Of a DNA stretch of 64,000 nt, positions 42,445 to 49,963 are shown in pieces. Below the pieces are notes generated by a model. It saw only the letters and a program-made list of their open reading frames with translations. It was not told the DNA's origin and did not search any database. The position numbers and the translations under genes were made by a program. Each line of letters begins with the position of its first letter. Within the stretch, counting starts at the first letter, position 1. This stretch comes from an uncultured Collinsella sp. (GTDB lineage: Bacteria; Actinomycetota; Coriobacteriia; Coriobacteriales; Coriobacteriaceae), in contig CATYZE010000008.1 of the NCBI GenBank assembly GCA_958415525.1, positions 1-64,000 on the forward strand, read 5' to 3'.

Positions 42445-44388
42445 CTAGAACGTTCCGCCGCCGCCTCCGCCGACGCCGCCGCCTCCGCCGCCCGAGAAGC
42501 CACCGCCTCCGCCGCCACCCGAGCTGTCCGAGCTCGACGCGAGCTCACGGATGCTCTCGTGATACACGCCATCGAATGAATCCATCGGCGACTCGTTGCC
42601 GTAATGATGGTAGTACCACCAGTAGCAGGGGTAATTGTCGTAGAAGCTGTCGGCCTCGCGCACCTCGGGCGGAACGGCCTCGGCAAGCTGGCGCAATACT
42701 TCCTTGGAAACGCCCAGCGCTGCGCCCATTACCAGTAGCTTGTTCCACAGCACCAGATCGCCCGGGACGGCCTCCTTGAGGCGCGTGAAATCCTCGAGCC
42801 AATGCTTGAGCGCCTTGCAGCGAGCCGCCACCTCGGCGCCCTCCGGCGTAAAGCGGCGGAACGTAAGGCCCACGCCAATACCCACCAGCACAATCGGCAC
42901 CGAGATAACCGCGGCGATAATGTTTGCCTGTGCGCCGTCGGTAAAGAAGATGGATCCCACGGGAACAAAGGCGATCAGAATACCAAGAACCAGGCAAAAC
43001 ACCATTGCGACAATGCCGTCCGAGGCAACGTACTCGCTATCGGTCAGCTTGCCCTTAACGGTGTTCTGATAGTCCTCGAGCTTGTCGCCCACGGGTGTAG
43101 CATGCTGCTTGACGTAGTGCTGCAGCTCGTCAAACGTACGCGAGCGATCGCCGTTCTCGTCGGGCTTAGCACCGGCAAAGAAAACCTTGAGCACCATGTG
43201 GTCAATGCCCTTGGCCGACTTCCAGCCCGCATCACTCACCGTCACGCGATACGTCTGTTCTTCTTTTTCGCGCCCCAACAGACCCTTCTTGGCCTTGGTC
43301 ACGGTCGCCTGTTCCAGCTTGATCACACGGTCGTCAGTGAGCTTCATGAGCGTGGCGATATATGCCTGATCGGGCACCTCGTTCCAGCTCATGAGGGCCG
43401 AAAGCACGGCGGGATGGTCGGCCGAAGGCACATCGCGGAAATATTCGTCCTGGAAAAGCGGCTTGGGCTTGCGGCGGCGCAGCTTGAGCACAACGATTGT
43501 GCCGGTAAAGGCCACCGCCGCGACAACACTTAGCACGGCAAGTGCATTGGCAATCATGCGAGCGTGAGCGCGGCGGGCGTTAGCTTCGTCGGCCCACGCC
43601 TTCTCCTCGCTCAGGATTGTCGGCATGCGCTCCTCGCTCGAGGCGGCAAGCTGCGGTACCCAATCGCTGGGGAAGGCGATGCGCGCCTCGGCGAATTCGC
43701 CCTCATGCACGCAGGGAATGGTATAGGTGACCATGGGCTCGTCCACATCGAGCGACACGTCGCCCGTCAGCGAGCCGTGGCCCCATGCACGGAAGTTATC
43801 GCCCTTGACGGCCGCCGTCCCGGCGGCAGCATTTGCGAAGTACACTTCCATCTCGACATCGTCGGAATCCGCGGACCAGCCGTCGCCCACAAACTTCCAG
43901 TAGAGCTCGGCGGTATCGGCCCAATTCATAACCGCACCGGTCATGGTGTAGCTCACATAATAGATCGCGCTGTCGCCGCTCTCATGAGGGCTGAACACCT
44001 TGATTCTCACGCCGTCGTCGGACTGTTCCACCGTGTAAACGCCGTTGTCGCCTTTGTTTGCGCTGTCGACCTTGTTAAACGCGGTGTCATCTTCCTCGAC
44101 GCTCAGCACATTGACGCTCACCGAGCCGCCTTGCTGGTTGGAGCCCGTATTGATGTCCCAGAACACGCCGTTGATGTCGTCGTCGAAATCGAACTGGCGT
44201 CCCTCGACAACGGTCAGCGAGCCATCGGCCTCGACCGTGGTGCCGATGTAGGTTTGGCTCATGGAGTAGCCGTCGGCGTGCGCGGCGGCAGGCAACAGCA
44301 ACAACGCGAGCGCGACGAGCGCGCAGACGGAAGCGAATCGCGCGAACAGGCGACGCTGCCGACAGGTCTTGGCAACGGGGGCGTTCAT
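42445..44388 (-). CDS. DUF2207-type membrane protein with Gly-rich tail
   Basis: The ATG at 44388, after AAAGGA, gives 647 residues. A signal peptide (hydrophobic ALVALALLLLPAAAHA, cut near residue 38) leads an external beta-rich domain, followed by a membrane helix near residue 280 and two more near residue 475-520. The end is a Ser/Gly run with GGGGFSGGG repeats. This is the standard layout of DUF2207 proteins in Actinobacteria and Firmicutes, whose function is unknown. It is monocistronic. Confidence 0.87.
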   Translation of the reverse strand: MNAPVAKTCRQRRLFARFASVCALVALALLLLPAAAHADGYSMSQTYIGTTVEADGSLTVVEGRQFDFDDDINGVFWDINTGSNQQGGSVSVNVLSVEEDDTAFNKVDSANKGDNGVYTVEQSDDGVRIKVFSPHESGDSAIYYVSYTMTGAVMNWADTAELYWKFVGDGWSADSDDVEMEVYFANAAAGTAAVKGDNFRAWGHGSLTGDVSLDVDEPMVTYTIPCVHEGEFAEARIAFPSDWVPQLAASSEERMPTILSEEKAWADEANARRAHARMIANALAVLSVVAAVAFTGTIVVLKLRRRKPKPLFQDEYFRDVPSADHPAVLSALMSWNEVPDQAYIATLMKLTDDRVIKLEQATVTKAKKGLLGREKEEQTYRVTVSDAGWKSAKGIDHMVLKVFFAGAKPDENGDRSRTFDELQHYVKQHATPVGDKLEDYQNTVKGKLTDSEYVASDGIVAMVFCLVLGILIAFVPVGSIFFTDGAQANIIAAVISVPIVLVGIGVGLTFRRFTPEGAEVAARCKALKHWLEDFTRLKEAVPGDLVLWNKLLVMGAALGVSKEVLRQLAEAVPPEVREADSFYDNYPCYWWYYHHYGNESPMDSFDGVYHESIRELASSSDSSGGGGGGGFSGGGGGGVGGGGGGTF

Positions 44389-44501
44389 AGGCACATCCTT
44401 TGTCTGTGATACCAACAGCGTCATTGTCCCACGTTTATGGGCGCACATGACGAATATCTAGGCCAGCGGAGCGCCAAATGGGACAAAAGTCCCACCAAAG
44501 C

Positions 44502-44534
44502 CCGGCACTTAGGGACGTTCCTTATCTGCCGGCA
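44502..44534. repeat. REP-like unit, TTAGGGACGTTCCT family
   Basis: The unit shares GGCA-x-TTAGGGACGTTCC and CTGCCGGCAG with the palindrome split by the insertion sequence at 7129. It is an uninterrupted relative. The rest of the 44449-44906 gap has only the hairpin at 44725-44760. Confidence 0.55.
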
Positions 44535-44724
44535 GTCTGGGACACTCCTTGACATGGCCCGCGCCAGCAATAGATACCACTTCACACCTCCATCACAGGT
44601 GTAGCGGCTTTGTGTGGGCGCGGCTCGCGCTGATTGAACCGCCGGACGAGGGGCATAAAGCAGTTGAGCGAAAACGGTTTGCCCCTTTGCCGTTCGCTCG
44701 AGGATTATGTCCCCCTTTTCCGCG

Positions 44725-44760
44725 GAAACCCCGGCAGTTGCGAAGAGCTGCCGGGGTTTC
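44725..44760. other. Hairpin GAAACCCCGGCAG
   Basis: Perfect 13-bp arms at 44725-44737 and 44748-44760 enclose 10 nt. There is no T-run. It lies 147 nt upstream of the tRNA-synthetase-like gene. Confidence 0.55.
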
Positions 44761-44906
44761 TGTCGTTTGAGGGGTTGAAAGAGCTGAGCTTGTGGGCGGC
44801 AATCGAAGTGTTGAGCCGGCAGTCCACTGCACACAATGCGCGCCCTCGGCAACTTGCGAGTCACGGCAACGGCTCCCCCACCGCGCTCCGCGCTATACTC
44901 GTCCGC

Positions 44907-45920
44907 ATGGATATCAACGCATGCAACATAGCAACGCCCGCCGCGAGCACACCGACAGCAGCGGCGCCCGCCGCCACGCCCGCGCCCGTCGTGGGCCGCT
45001 TCGCCCCGTCGCCCTCGGGCCGCATGCACCTGGGCAACGTGTTCAGCTGCCTGTGCGCGTGGCTTTCGGCCCGCAGCCAAGGCGGCAGTATCGTGTTGCG
45101 CATCGAGGACTTGGACGATCGCTGCAAGCGCCCGGAACTTGCCGCCCAGCTCATCGACGACCTCGCTTGGTTGGGGCTCGAATGGGACGAAGGCCCCTAC
45201 TACCAGCACGATCGCCTGGACCTGTACGAAGCCGCCCTGCACCAGCTGCAAGACGCCGGTCTCACCTATCCCTGCTTTTGCACGCGTGCCGAGCTCCACG
45301 CCGCGAGCGCGCCGCATGCCAGCGACGGCACGCCCATCTATCGCGGCGCCTGCCGGGGACTTTCTGCCGAAGAAATCGCCCGCCGCAGCGCCCTGCGCGC
45401 CCCGGCCACGCGCCTGCGCGTGCCCGCCGTCGACGACCTCGCAGACGATGTAGTCGAGTTTGTGGACCGCACGTACGGGGCCCAATGCGAGGCGCTCGCC
45501 ACCGAGTGCGGCGACTTTTTGGTGCGCCGCAGCGACGGCGTGTTTGCCTACCAGTTAGCCGTGGTGGTTGACGACGCCGCCATGGGTGTTACCGAAGTTG
45601 TGCGCGGATGCGACCTGCTGGGATCCACGCCGCGTCAAATCTATCTGCAGCACCTGCTGGGGCTGCCCACGCCGCGCTACGCGCACATTCCGCTTCTCAT
45701 GTCACCGGACGGTCGCCGCCTTTCCAAGCGCGACCGCGACCTCGACTTGGGCGAACTCCGCGCCCGATTTGGCACACCCGAGGCGCTGTTGGGTTGGCTC
45801 GCCGGACAAACAGGCATCGCACCGGACGCCACACCCCGCTCTGCCGAGCAGCTGGTCGAACACTTTAGCTGGGACGTCATCCGCAAGCACCGGGAAAACA
45901 TCACCGTAACGGCCGAGTAG
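44907..45920 (+). CDS. gluQ: Glutamyl-Q tRNA(Asp) synthetase
   Basis: This 337-residue protein is a GluRS catalytic core without an anticodon-binding domain. The HIGH-type motif is SPSGRMHLGN and the KMSKS-type motif is GRRLSKRD. A zinc site is suggested by CFC and the later Y-x2-AC. It attaches glutamate to queuosine in tRNA(Asp). The frame is open far upstream, but I choose the ATG at 44907 because conserved sequence begins about 30 residues later. There is no ribosome site; a TATACT box only 8 nt upstream suggests a leaderless transcript. Confidence 0.88.
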   Translation: MDINACNIATPAASTPTAAAPAATPAPVVGRFAPSPSGRMHLGNVFSCLCAWLSARSQGGSIVLRIEDLDDRCKRPELAAQLIDDLAWLGLEWDEGPYYQHDRLDLYEAALHQLQDAGLTYPCFCTRAELHAASAPHASDGTPIYRGACRGLSAEEIARRSALRAPATRLRVPAVDDLADDVVEFVDRTYGAQCEALATECGDFLVRRSDGVFAYQLAVVVDDAAMGVTEVVRGCDLLGSTPRQIYLQHLLGLPTPRYAHIPLLMSPDGRRLSKRDRDLDLGELRARFGTPEALLGWLAGQTGIAPDATPRSAEQLVEHFSWDVIRKHRENITVTAE

Positions 45921-45935
45921 CCAGACACCCCGCCT

Positions 45936-46661
45936 CTACGCAACGTCCCAGGGCTGGAGTTCGTCGCCCAAGCGAACGATGCAGTCGTAGAGCACGGTAT
46001 GGCGCTCAGCCGGGTTGGCGTCGCGATGGAAATGCCCGTAGTACCAGCGCTTGTAGTCCAAGCGGTCTTCCAGCTCATCGAAGAACGCCGTGAGCCGATC
46101 GACGCCGGGATAGTTCCAGCCAGGCGCCGGATAGAGCGTAGGCGAGAGCATGCGCGTGGAGCAGGTGTGGGTGATCACGTAGTCGACCTTCCAGCCCACG
46201 CTGTCGAGCTTTGCCCGCGCCTCTTCAAAGTTGCGCTCGCCCGGCAGCTCCTGCGGCCACCAGCTGGAATACGGTATGCGGTATTCCTTGTCCACGCTCG
46301 TGGCGCCGCCCATGGTAAAGATTGTCGAGCCGTCGAGCTCAAAGACCTCGCCGCGCGTCAGACGCCGGATGGGCGAGGTGTCCGATAGGCGTTGCGTCAG
46401 GCCGCCGTGCCACAGCTCCATGGGACGTTCTGTCCAGTGGTCATAGCGCTCGTGGTTGCCGTCGACAAAGAGTACGGTGTAAGGGCGCGACTCCAGCCAT
46501 GCGATATCGGCGCATTCCTCGGCGGAAAAATCCCAGGGAAAGCCAAAGTCACCGGCGATGATCAGGTAATCGTCGCGGGTCAGACTATCCCCGAGCTCCC
46601 AGTCGCGGAGCTTTTGCATGTCGAGCCCACCGTGGACGTCGCCTGTTACGTAGACTGTCAT
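45936..46661 (-). CDS. Calcineurin-like metallophosphoesterase 1
   Basis: This 241-residue phosphoesterase has the metal motifs TGDVHGG, AGDFGFPWD, GNHERYD, THTC and GHFHRD in order. It starts with the second-enzyme stop overlapping its ATG by 4 nt. It is most similar to the third enzyme of the cluster, for example in GNHE and SSWWPQELP versus KTWWPEEMP. Substrate unknown. Confidence 0.88.
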   Translation of the reverse strand: MTVYVTGDVHGGLDMQKLRDWELGDSLTRDDYLIIAGDFGFPWDFSAEECADIAWLESRPYTVLFVDGNHERYDHWTERPMELWHGGLTQRLSDTSPIRRLTRGEVFELDGSTIFTMGGATSVDKEYRIPYSSWWPQELPGERNFEEARAKLDSVGWKVDYVITHTCSTRMLSPTLYPAPGWNYPGVDRLTAFFDELEDRLDYKRWYYGHFHRDANPAERHTVLYDCIVRLGDELQPWDVA

Positions 46662-47296
46662 CGGACCGTCACTTCCCTCTTGTAGGACTCGAGCTCGCGC
46701 TCAATCTGCCTGTCGCCGGTCTCGTTGACCCACCAGGGCCATTTCACCCGGCCGCACGGCTCGTCGACTTCGGCGAACCATTCCTTCAGCTCGTCCAAGC
46801 TCACCGGCGCATAGTCATTGGCGTCAACGCCCACGTCATAGCGCAGCAGCCCCTGCTTGCGGTTGAACTCGTTGTACGCGTCGCCGCTGCTGTGGATGTG
46901 CCCGTGGAGGTGCCACGATCCATGGTTCATGCCCTGCCAGTCCGCCATCGGGTAGTGGCTGAGCACGATCTTCTGCCCGTCGATCTTGAGCACGCAGATC
47001 GGCGGCTCCACGGCGAACGCGCCGGCCACCGCCGGCTGGGTCCAGTCCTTGTCGTGGTTTCCCGGGACGAGGTGGATGCGCCTGCAGGCGATCTGCTTGC
47101 GCAGTCTGTACGCATCCTGGGCGGTCATCTTAAAGCTGAAGTCGCCCAGGATGTAGAACTCATCGTCCGCAGCGACCTTGCCGTTGATGCTATCGACGAT
47201 GGCGTCGTTCATCTGCCAAATCGTATCCCACGGGCGGTCGGTGAACTTCAGCACGTTCTCATGCCCAAAGTGAGTATCGCTGGTGAACCAGATCAT
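46658..47296 (-). CDS. Calcineurin-like metallophosphoesterase 2
   Basis: This 212-residue phosphoesterase has SDTHFGHENV, GDFSF, PGNHDKD, LSHYPM and HGHIHS. It belongs to a different subfamily from its two neighbours, the one that includes small phage-like and YfcE-unrelated MPEs. AGGAGGT precedes its ATG. It lies between two sister enzymes with a 9-nt gap upstream and a 4-nt overlap downstream. Confidence 0.88.
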   Translation of the reverse strand: MIWFTSDTHFGHENVLKFTDRPWDTIWQMNDAIVDSINGKVAADDEFYILGDFSFKMTAQDAYRLRKQIACRRIHLVPGNHDKDWTQPAVAGAFAVEPPICVLKIDGQKIVLSHYPMADWQGMNHGSWHLHGHIHSSGDAYNEFNRKQGLLRYDVGVDANDYAPVSLDELKEWFAEVDEPCGRVKWPWWVNETGDRQIERELESYKREVTVR

Positions 47297-47305
47297 GGGG
47301 ACCTC

Positions 47306-48061
47306 CTAACGTTCTTGCTTAGAATAGCTGCTCGTCGTCTCGCCCAGCTCGTCGGTGCGCCGCGCCTCAATCGGCACGATATCTTGGTAGATAAGGCGAT
47401 GCTTGTCATCGCGCCATTCATCGTCGTGGTAATGGCCAAAGAACCAAGTACAGTAGTCGAGCCGCCCGTCGAGCTCGCCCAAAAAGTTCTGCAGCGAATC
47501 ATCGTAGAACTCGCGATTGCACTCCATGCACAGCTCGTCTGCCAGATCGACCGGCGCCTCGTGAGTCACCACGTAGTCGACCTTCCAGCCCACGCGGTCG
47601 AGCGAGGAGCGGCAATGTTCCATCTCGCTCTCGCTCGGCATTTCCTCGGGCCACCAGGTCTTTCCCTCCTGGCGCCACTGTTTGTCGTGGCTCGCGGCAC
47701 CGCCCATCGCGAGCACTGTACTCCCCGCGATGTCGAACACCTCGCCACGCATCAGGTGCAGCACGTGCGGTCGCGCCTCGTGGACGAGACCGCCGTTCCA
47801 TTCCCGCACCGGCAGCTCCGCCAACAGATGGTGATTCTCGTGGTTACCATCGACAAAACACGTGGTCCAGGGCTTGGACTCAAACCAGTCAAGCCAGTAC
47901 TTGTCGGTGTTTGAGTCGCTCCATATAAAGCCAAAGTCACCGGCAACGATCACCACGTCATCGCGCGTTAGCGTTCGGCCCAATGGCCAAGCGCGCGACG
48001 AGAAGCGGCTCGCCCCGTATTCGGCAATACCGTGAACGTCTCCGGTAACAAAAATGGACAT
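47306..48061 (-). CDS. Calcineurin-like metallophosphoesterase 3
   Basis: This 251-residue phosphoesterase, first in the operon, has TGDVHGIAEYG, AGDFGFIW, DGNHENHH, THEAP and GHYHDDE. GGAGGTG precedes the ATG. Paralogy with enzyme 1 suggests a duplication around enzyme 2. The substrates could be nucleotides, phosphoproteins or RNA; sequence alone does not tell. Confidence 0.88.
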   Translation of the reverse strand: MSIFVTGDVHGIAEYGASRFSSRAWPLGRTLTRDDVVIVAGDFGFIWSDSNTDKYWLDWFESKPWTTCFVDGNHENHHLLAELPVREWNGGLVHEARPHVLHLMRGEVFDIAGSTVLAMGGAASHDKQWRQEGKTWWPEEMPSESEMEHCRSSLDRVGWKVDYVVTHEAPVDLADELCMECNREFYDDSLQNFLGELDGRLDYCTWFFGHYHDDEWRDDKHRLIYQDIVPIEARRTDELGETTSSYSKQER

Positions 48062-48146
48062 CGCATATCACCTCCGCGCCGTTCAACCCCGGACAAATCA
48101 ATAGCAGAAATCGTGGGCCGAACCCGGCAGTCGCATCCCTTAGGGC

Positions 48147-48386
48147 TTACCCCTCGTTTTTCCATCCAAACGGGTCAAGCACCCAAAAGATCAGATCGAG
48201 CACGCCACCGGTCACCATGGCGGCGGCGAGGGCGAAGCAAACATGCAGATAGCTCGCGCTTCGAAGCGCGTCGAGCGGCCCAAAAGCGGCGATCAGTCCA
48301 ACCGCCGCGCCGGCAATGCACAGCGCGAGGCACGGCCCCGCGTCCTTTACGCCCTTCTTTACGAGATGCTTTGCGTTGTCACTCAT
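48147..48386 (-). CDS. Small two-helix membrane protein, hypothetical
   Basis: I choose the ATG at 48386, after GGAGC, giving 79 residues. Two hydrophobic segments (ALCIAGAAVGLIAAF and VCFALAAAMVTGGVLDLIFWV) suggest a small membrane protein. The C-terminus DPFGWKNEG faces the cytoplasm by the positive-inside rule. I do not recognise it. It is upstream of the metallophosphoesterase operon on the same strand. Confidence 0.65.
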   Translation of the reverse strand: MSDNAKHLVKKGVKDAGPCLALCIAGAAVGLIAAFGPLDALRSASYLHVCFALAAAMVTGGVLDLIFWVLDPFGWKNEG

Positions 48387-48482
48387 CGATATCGAGCTCC
48401 TTAGAGGGTCGTTGCTTACGTTCATACCGCCTCGGCAGAGCAGGACGGCAGGATAAGTCTCCCACGCCGTGCGGACACGTTT

Positions 48483-48528
48483 TAGTTACCCTACAATTAG
48501 CTGTGTTTGCTAAAATGTAGGGTAACTA
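48483..48528 (+). promoter_or_regulatory. Dyad operator of the small-protein/nucleotidyltransferase pair
   Basis: Perfect 13-bp arms TAGTTACCCTACA and TGTAGGGTAACTA enclose 20 nt. The dyad lies immediately upstream of the ribosome site of the first gene and is a candidate autoregulatory site. Confidence 0.6.
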
Positions 48529-48545
48529 TTCGGAAGGGAGGCATT

Positions 48546-48857
48546 GTGTCCGTCTTAGAAGATGTCCTAGAAGAGGAGTACGCACGCTCGAGTCGCCTCT
48601 TGGACCTTATGGAACAGGAAATCGGCCTCCTTCCAAAGGGCAGCATCCGCATGCGAAACATAAAGGGCCACGAATACTGCTATCTCAACTATCGAGTCGG
48701 GGACAAAGTCAAAACCGACTATGTCCCTGCTGCAGACGTTGATGAACTGCGAGCAAAAATCGAACGCCGGAAAGCTCTCGCGGCCGCCATTAGAGAGCAG
48801 AAGCAATCTCAAAAGCAGATCATACGCGCGCTGGGGAGGGTGCCGAATGTTGACTGA
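48546..48857 (+). CDS. Small charged protein, putative antitoxin-like partner
   Basis: The GTG at 48546 lies 5 nt after GGAAGGGAGG and gives 103 residues. The N-terminus is helical and the centre is a compact beta segment (GHEYCYLNYRVGDKVKTDYV). The C-terminus is a basic coiled coil. It resembles small proteins of the DUF6788 type that precede nucleotidyltransferase genes. It overlaps the next gene by 11 nt. An antitoxin role is inference from arrangement. Confidence 0.7.
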   Translation: MSVLEDVLEEEYARSSRLLDLMEQEIGLLPKGSIRMRNIKGHEYCYLNYRVGDKVKTDYVPAADVDELRAKIERRKALAAAIREQKQSQKQIIRALGRVPNVD

Positions 48858-49509
48858 GCAGCAGCAAGCTTTCTTAAAAGTGCTTGACTTGGTCGAGGAA
48901 GCAGGGTGCATAGATCACGTCATTCTCGTCGGATCCTGGGCGGAATTTACCTATAGAGAAGCCGAGGTGCTGCCGGGCTTTTGTCCAAATATCAAAACAA
49001 TGGATGTTGACTTCCTTGTCCGAAACCTACGGCGACCCAGCCCGGCGGCACGTTTGACCGTCCTCGCAAAAGAACGAGGCTTCTTTGTCGAATCTGACCG
49101 CATGACCGGAACAACAAAGTTGTTAGATATCACAGGCCTTGAAGTAGAGTTTCTCATCGGAAAAATGGGAGCCGGAAAGGAGCCGGCACTCAAGACGAAC
49201 ATCGGGGTAACGGCACAGGCGCTATGGCATATGGACGTCATTTTGAAAAACACCATCAAAGTTCGCTGTTTCAACCATATCGTGGCTGTTCCAACCCCTG
49301 AGGCCTATGCAATTCACAAGATGATAATCAACGGCGAACGGGGCAAAAAGGCCGAAAAAGATGCTCGTGCCGTGAATAACTTACTCCCGCTGCTGAACGA
49401 GGAAAAGCTGACAAAAACGTTCGGCTCACTTTCTAAAAAGGAAAAAGCGAGAGTCCGTACGTTTGCAGAAACTCATGGCGTTGCGGCGCGTATCTTGGGA
49501 AGCATCTAA
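48847..49509 (+). CDS. Nucleotidyltransferase-fold protein, putative toxin-like partner
   Basis: This 220-residue protein has a nucleotidyltransferase core: LVGSWAEFTYRE near residue 24, then TMDVDFLVRN with two metal-binding aspartates near residue 52, and a third acidic strand LEVEFLIGK. The C-terminal half is helical. It is cotranscribed with the upstream small gene. The GC content is lower than the flanking genes. It resembles nucleotidyltransferases of defence and TA loci; not enough is visible to choose a named family. Confidence 0.75.
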   Translation: MLTEQQQAFLKVLDLVEEAGCIDHVILVGSWAEFTYREAEVLPGFCPNIKTMDVDFLVRNLRRPSPAARLTVLAKERGFFVESDRMTGTTKLLDITGLEVEFLIGKMGAGKEPALKTNIGVTAQALWHMDVILKNTIKVRCFNHIVAVPTPEAYAIHKMIINGERGKKAEKDARAVNNLLPLLNEEKLTKTFGSLSKKEKARVRTFAETHGVAARILGSI

Positions 49510-49862
49510 GCCGTTGGTGGCCAGCATACTGGGCAGGGGGTCTTGCCTCGTTTGAGTGCCGTTGTCAGCGGCACGCTTGTTCTAATGGCGTTTTGAGGAA
49601 GGCTTTTGCAGCCCGAAGCGCGGTGATAGATCTTGCCGTTCTTGGTGACGATTACCTTGATTTTTGAGGCATCCGCGCTGCGGGGCTTGCTCGACACGGC
49701 TGCCTTTTGGCGAACTGGCACCGGCTGTCGATACCTCCCTCTCAAAAAACCCGAATCTCGGAATCGATTGATGTAGCCGTCGAAGCATCCGTCGAACAGC
49801 AGACCCGTTGCCAGGCCCGCCATGAATCCGCAGGCAATCGCAGCTTCTCCTCTAATCTGCAT
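49506..49862 (-). CDS. Single-helix membrane protein with Ada-type zinc-like motif
   Basis: The ATG at 49862, after AAGGAGGAG, gives 118 residues. An N-terminal hydrophobic segment (CGFMAGLATGLLF) may be a membrane anchor. The C-terminal half, from KIKVIVTKNGKIYHRASGC to CPVCWPP, has the Cys/His pattern of the Ada metal-binding domain fold. Such domains are often secreted nuclease-like. It overlaps the convergent nucleotidyltransferase end by 4 nt. Confidence 0.7.
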   Translation of the reverse strand: MQIRGEAAIACGFMAGLATGLLFDGCFDGYINRFRDSGFLRGRYRQPVPVRQKAAVSSKPRSADASKIKVIVTKNGKIYHRASGCKSLPQNAIRTSVPLTTALKRGKTPCPVCWPPTA

Positions 49863-49899
49863 GCGCTCCTCCTTAATCACCTTTCGAAGTCATAAAACA

Positions 49900-49939
49900 C
49901 GGCGCGCGCCGCGGTCCCTTACCCCTGCGGCGCGCGCCG
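49900..49939 (-). terminator. Terminator of the giant surface protein gene
   Basis: Perfect 13-bp arms CGGCGCGCGCCGC and complement enclose 14 nt and are followed on the minus strand by TGTTTTAT. It lies 25 nt past the stop. Confidence 0.75.
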
Positions 49940-49963
49940 AAAATGATCCGTTTTCCTCCGTCC

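Noticed and set aside
44421..45485. Minus-strand frame of 354 codons across the gluQ gene
   Set aside because: It is antisense to the synthetase catalytic core. No motif is seen and the composition is shadow-like.
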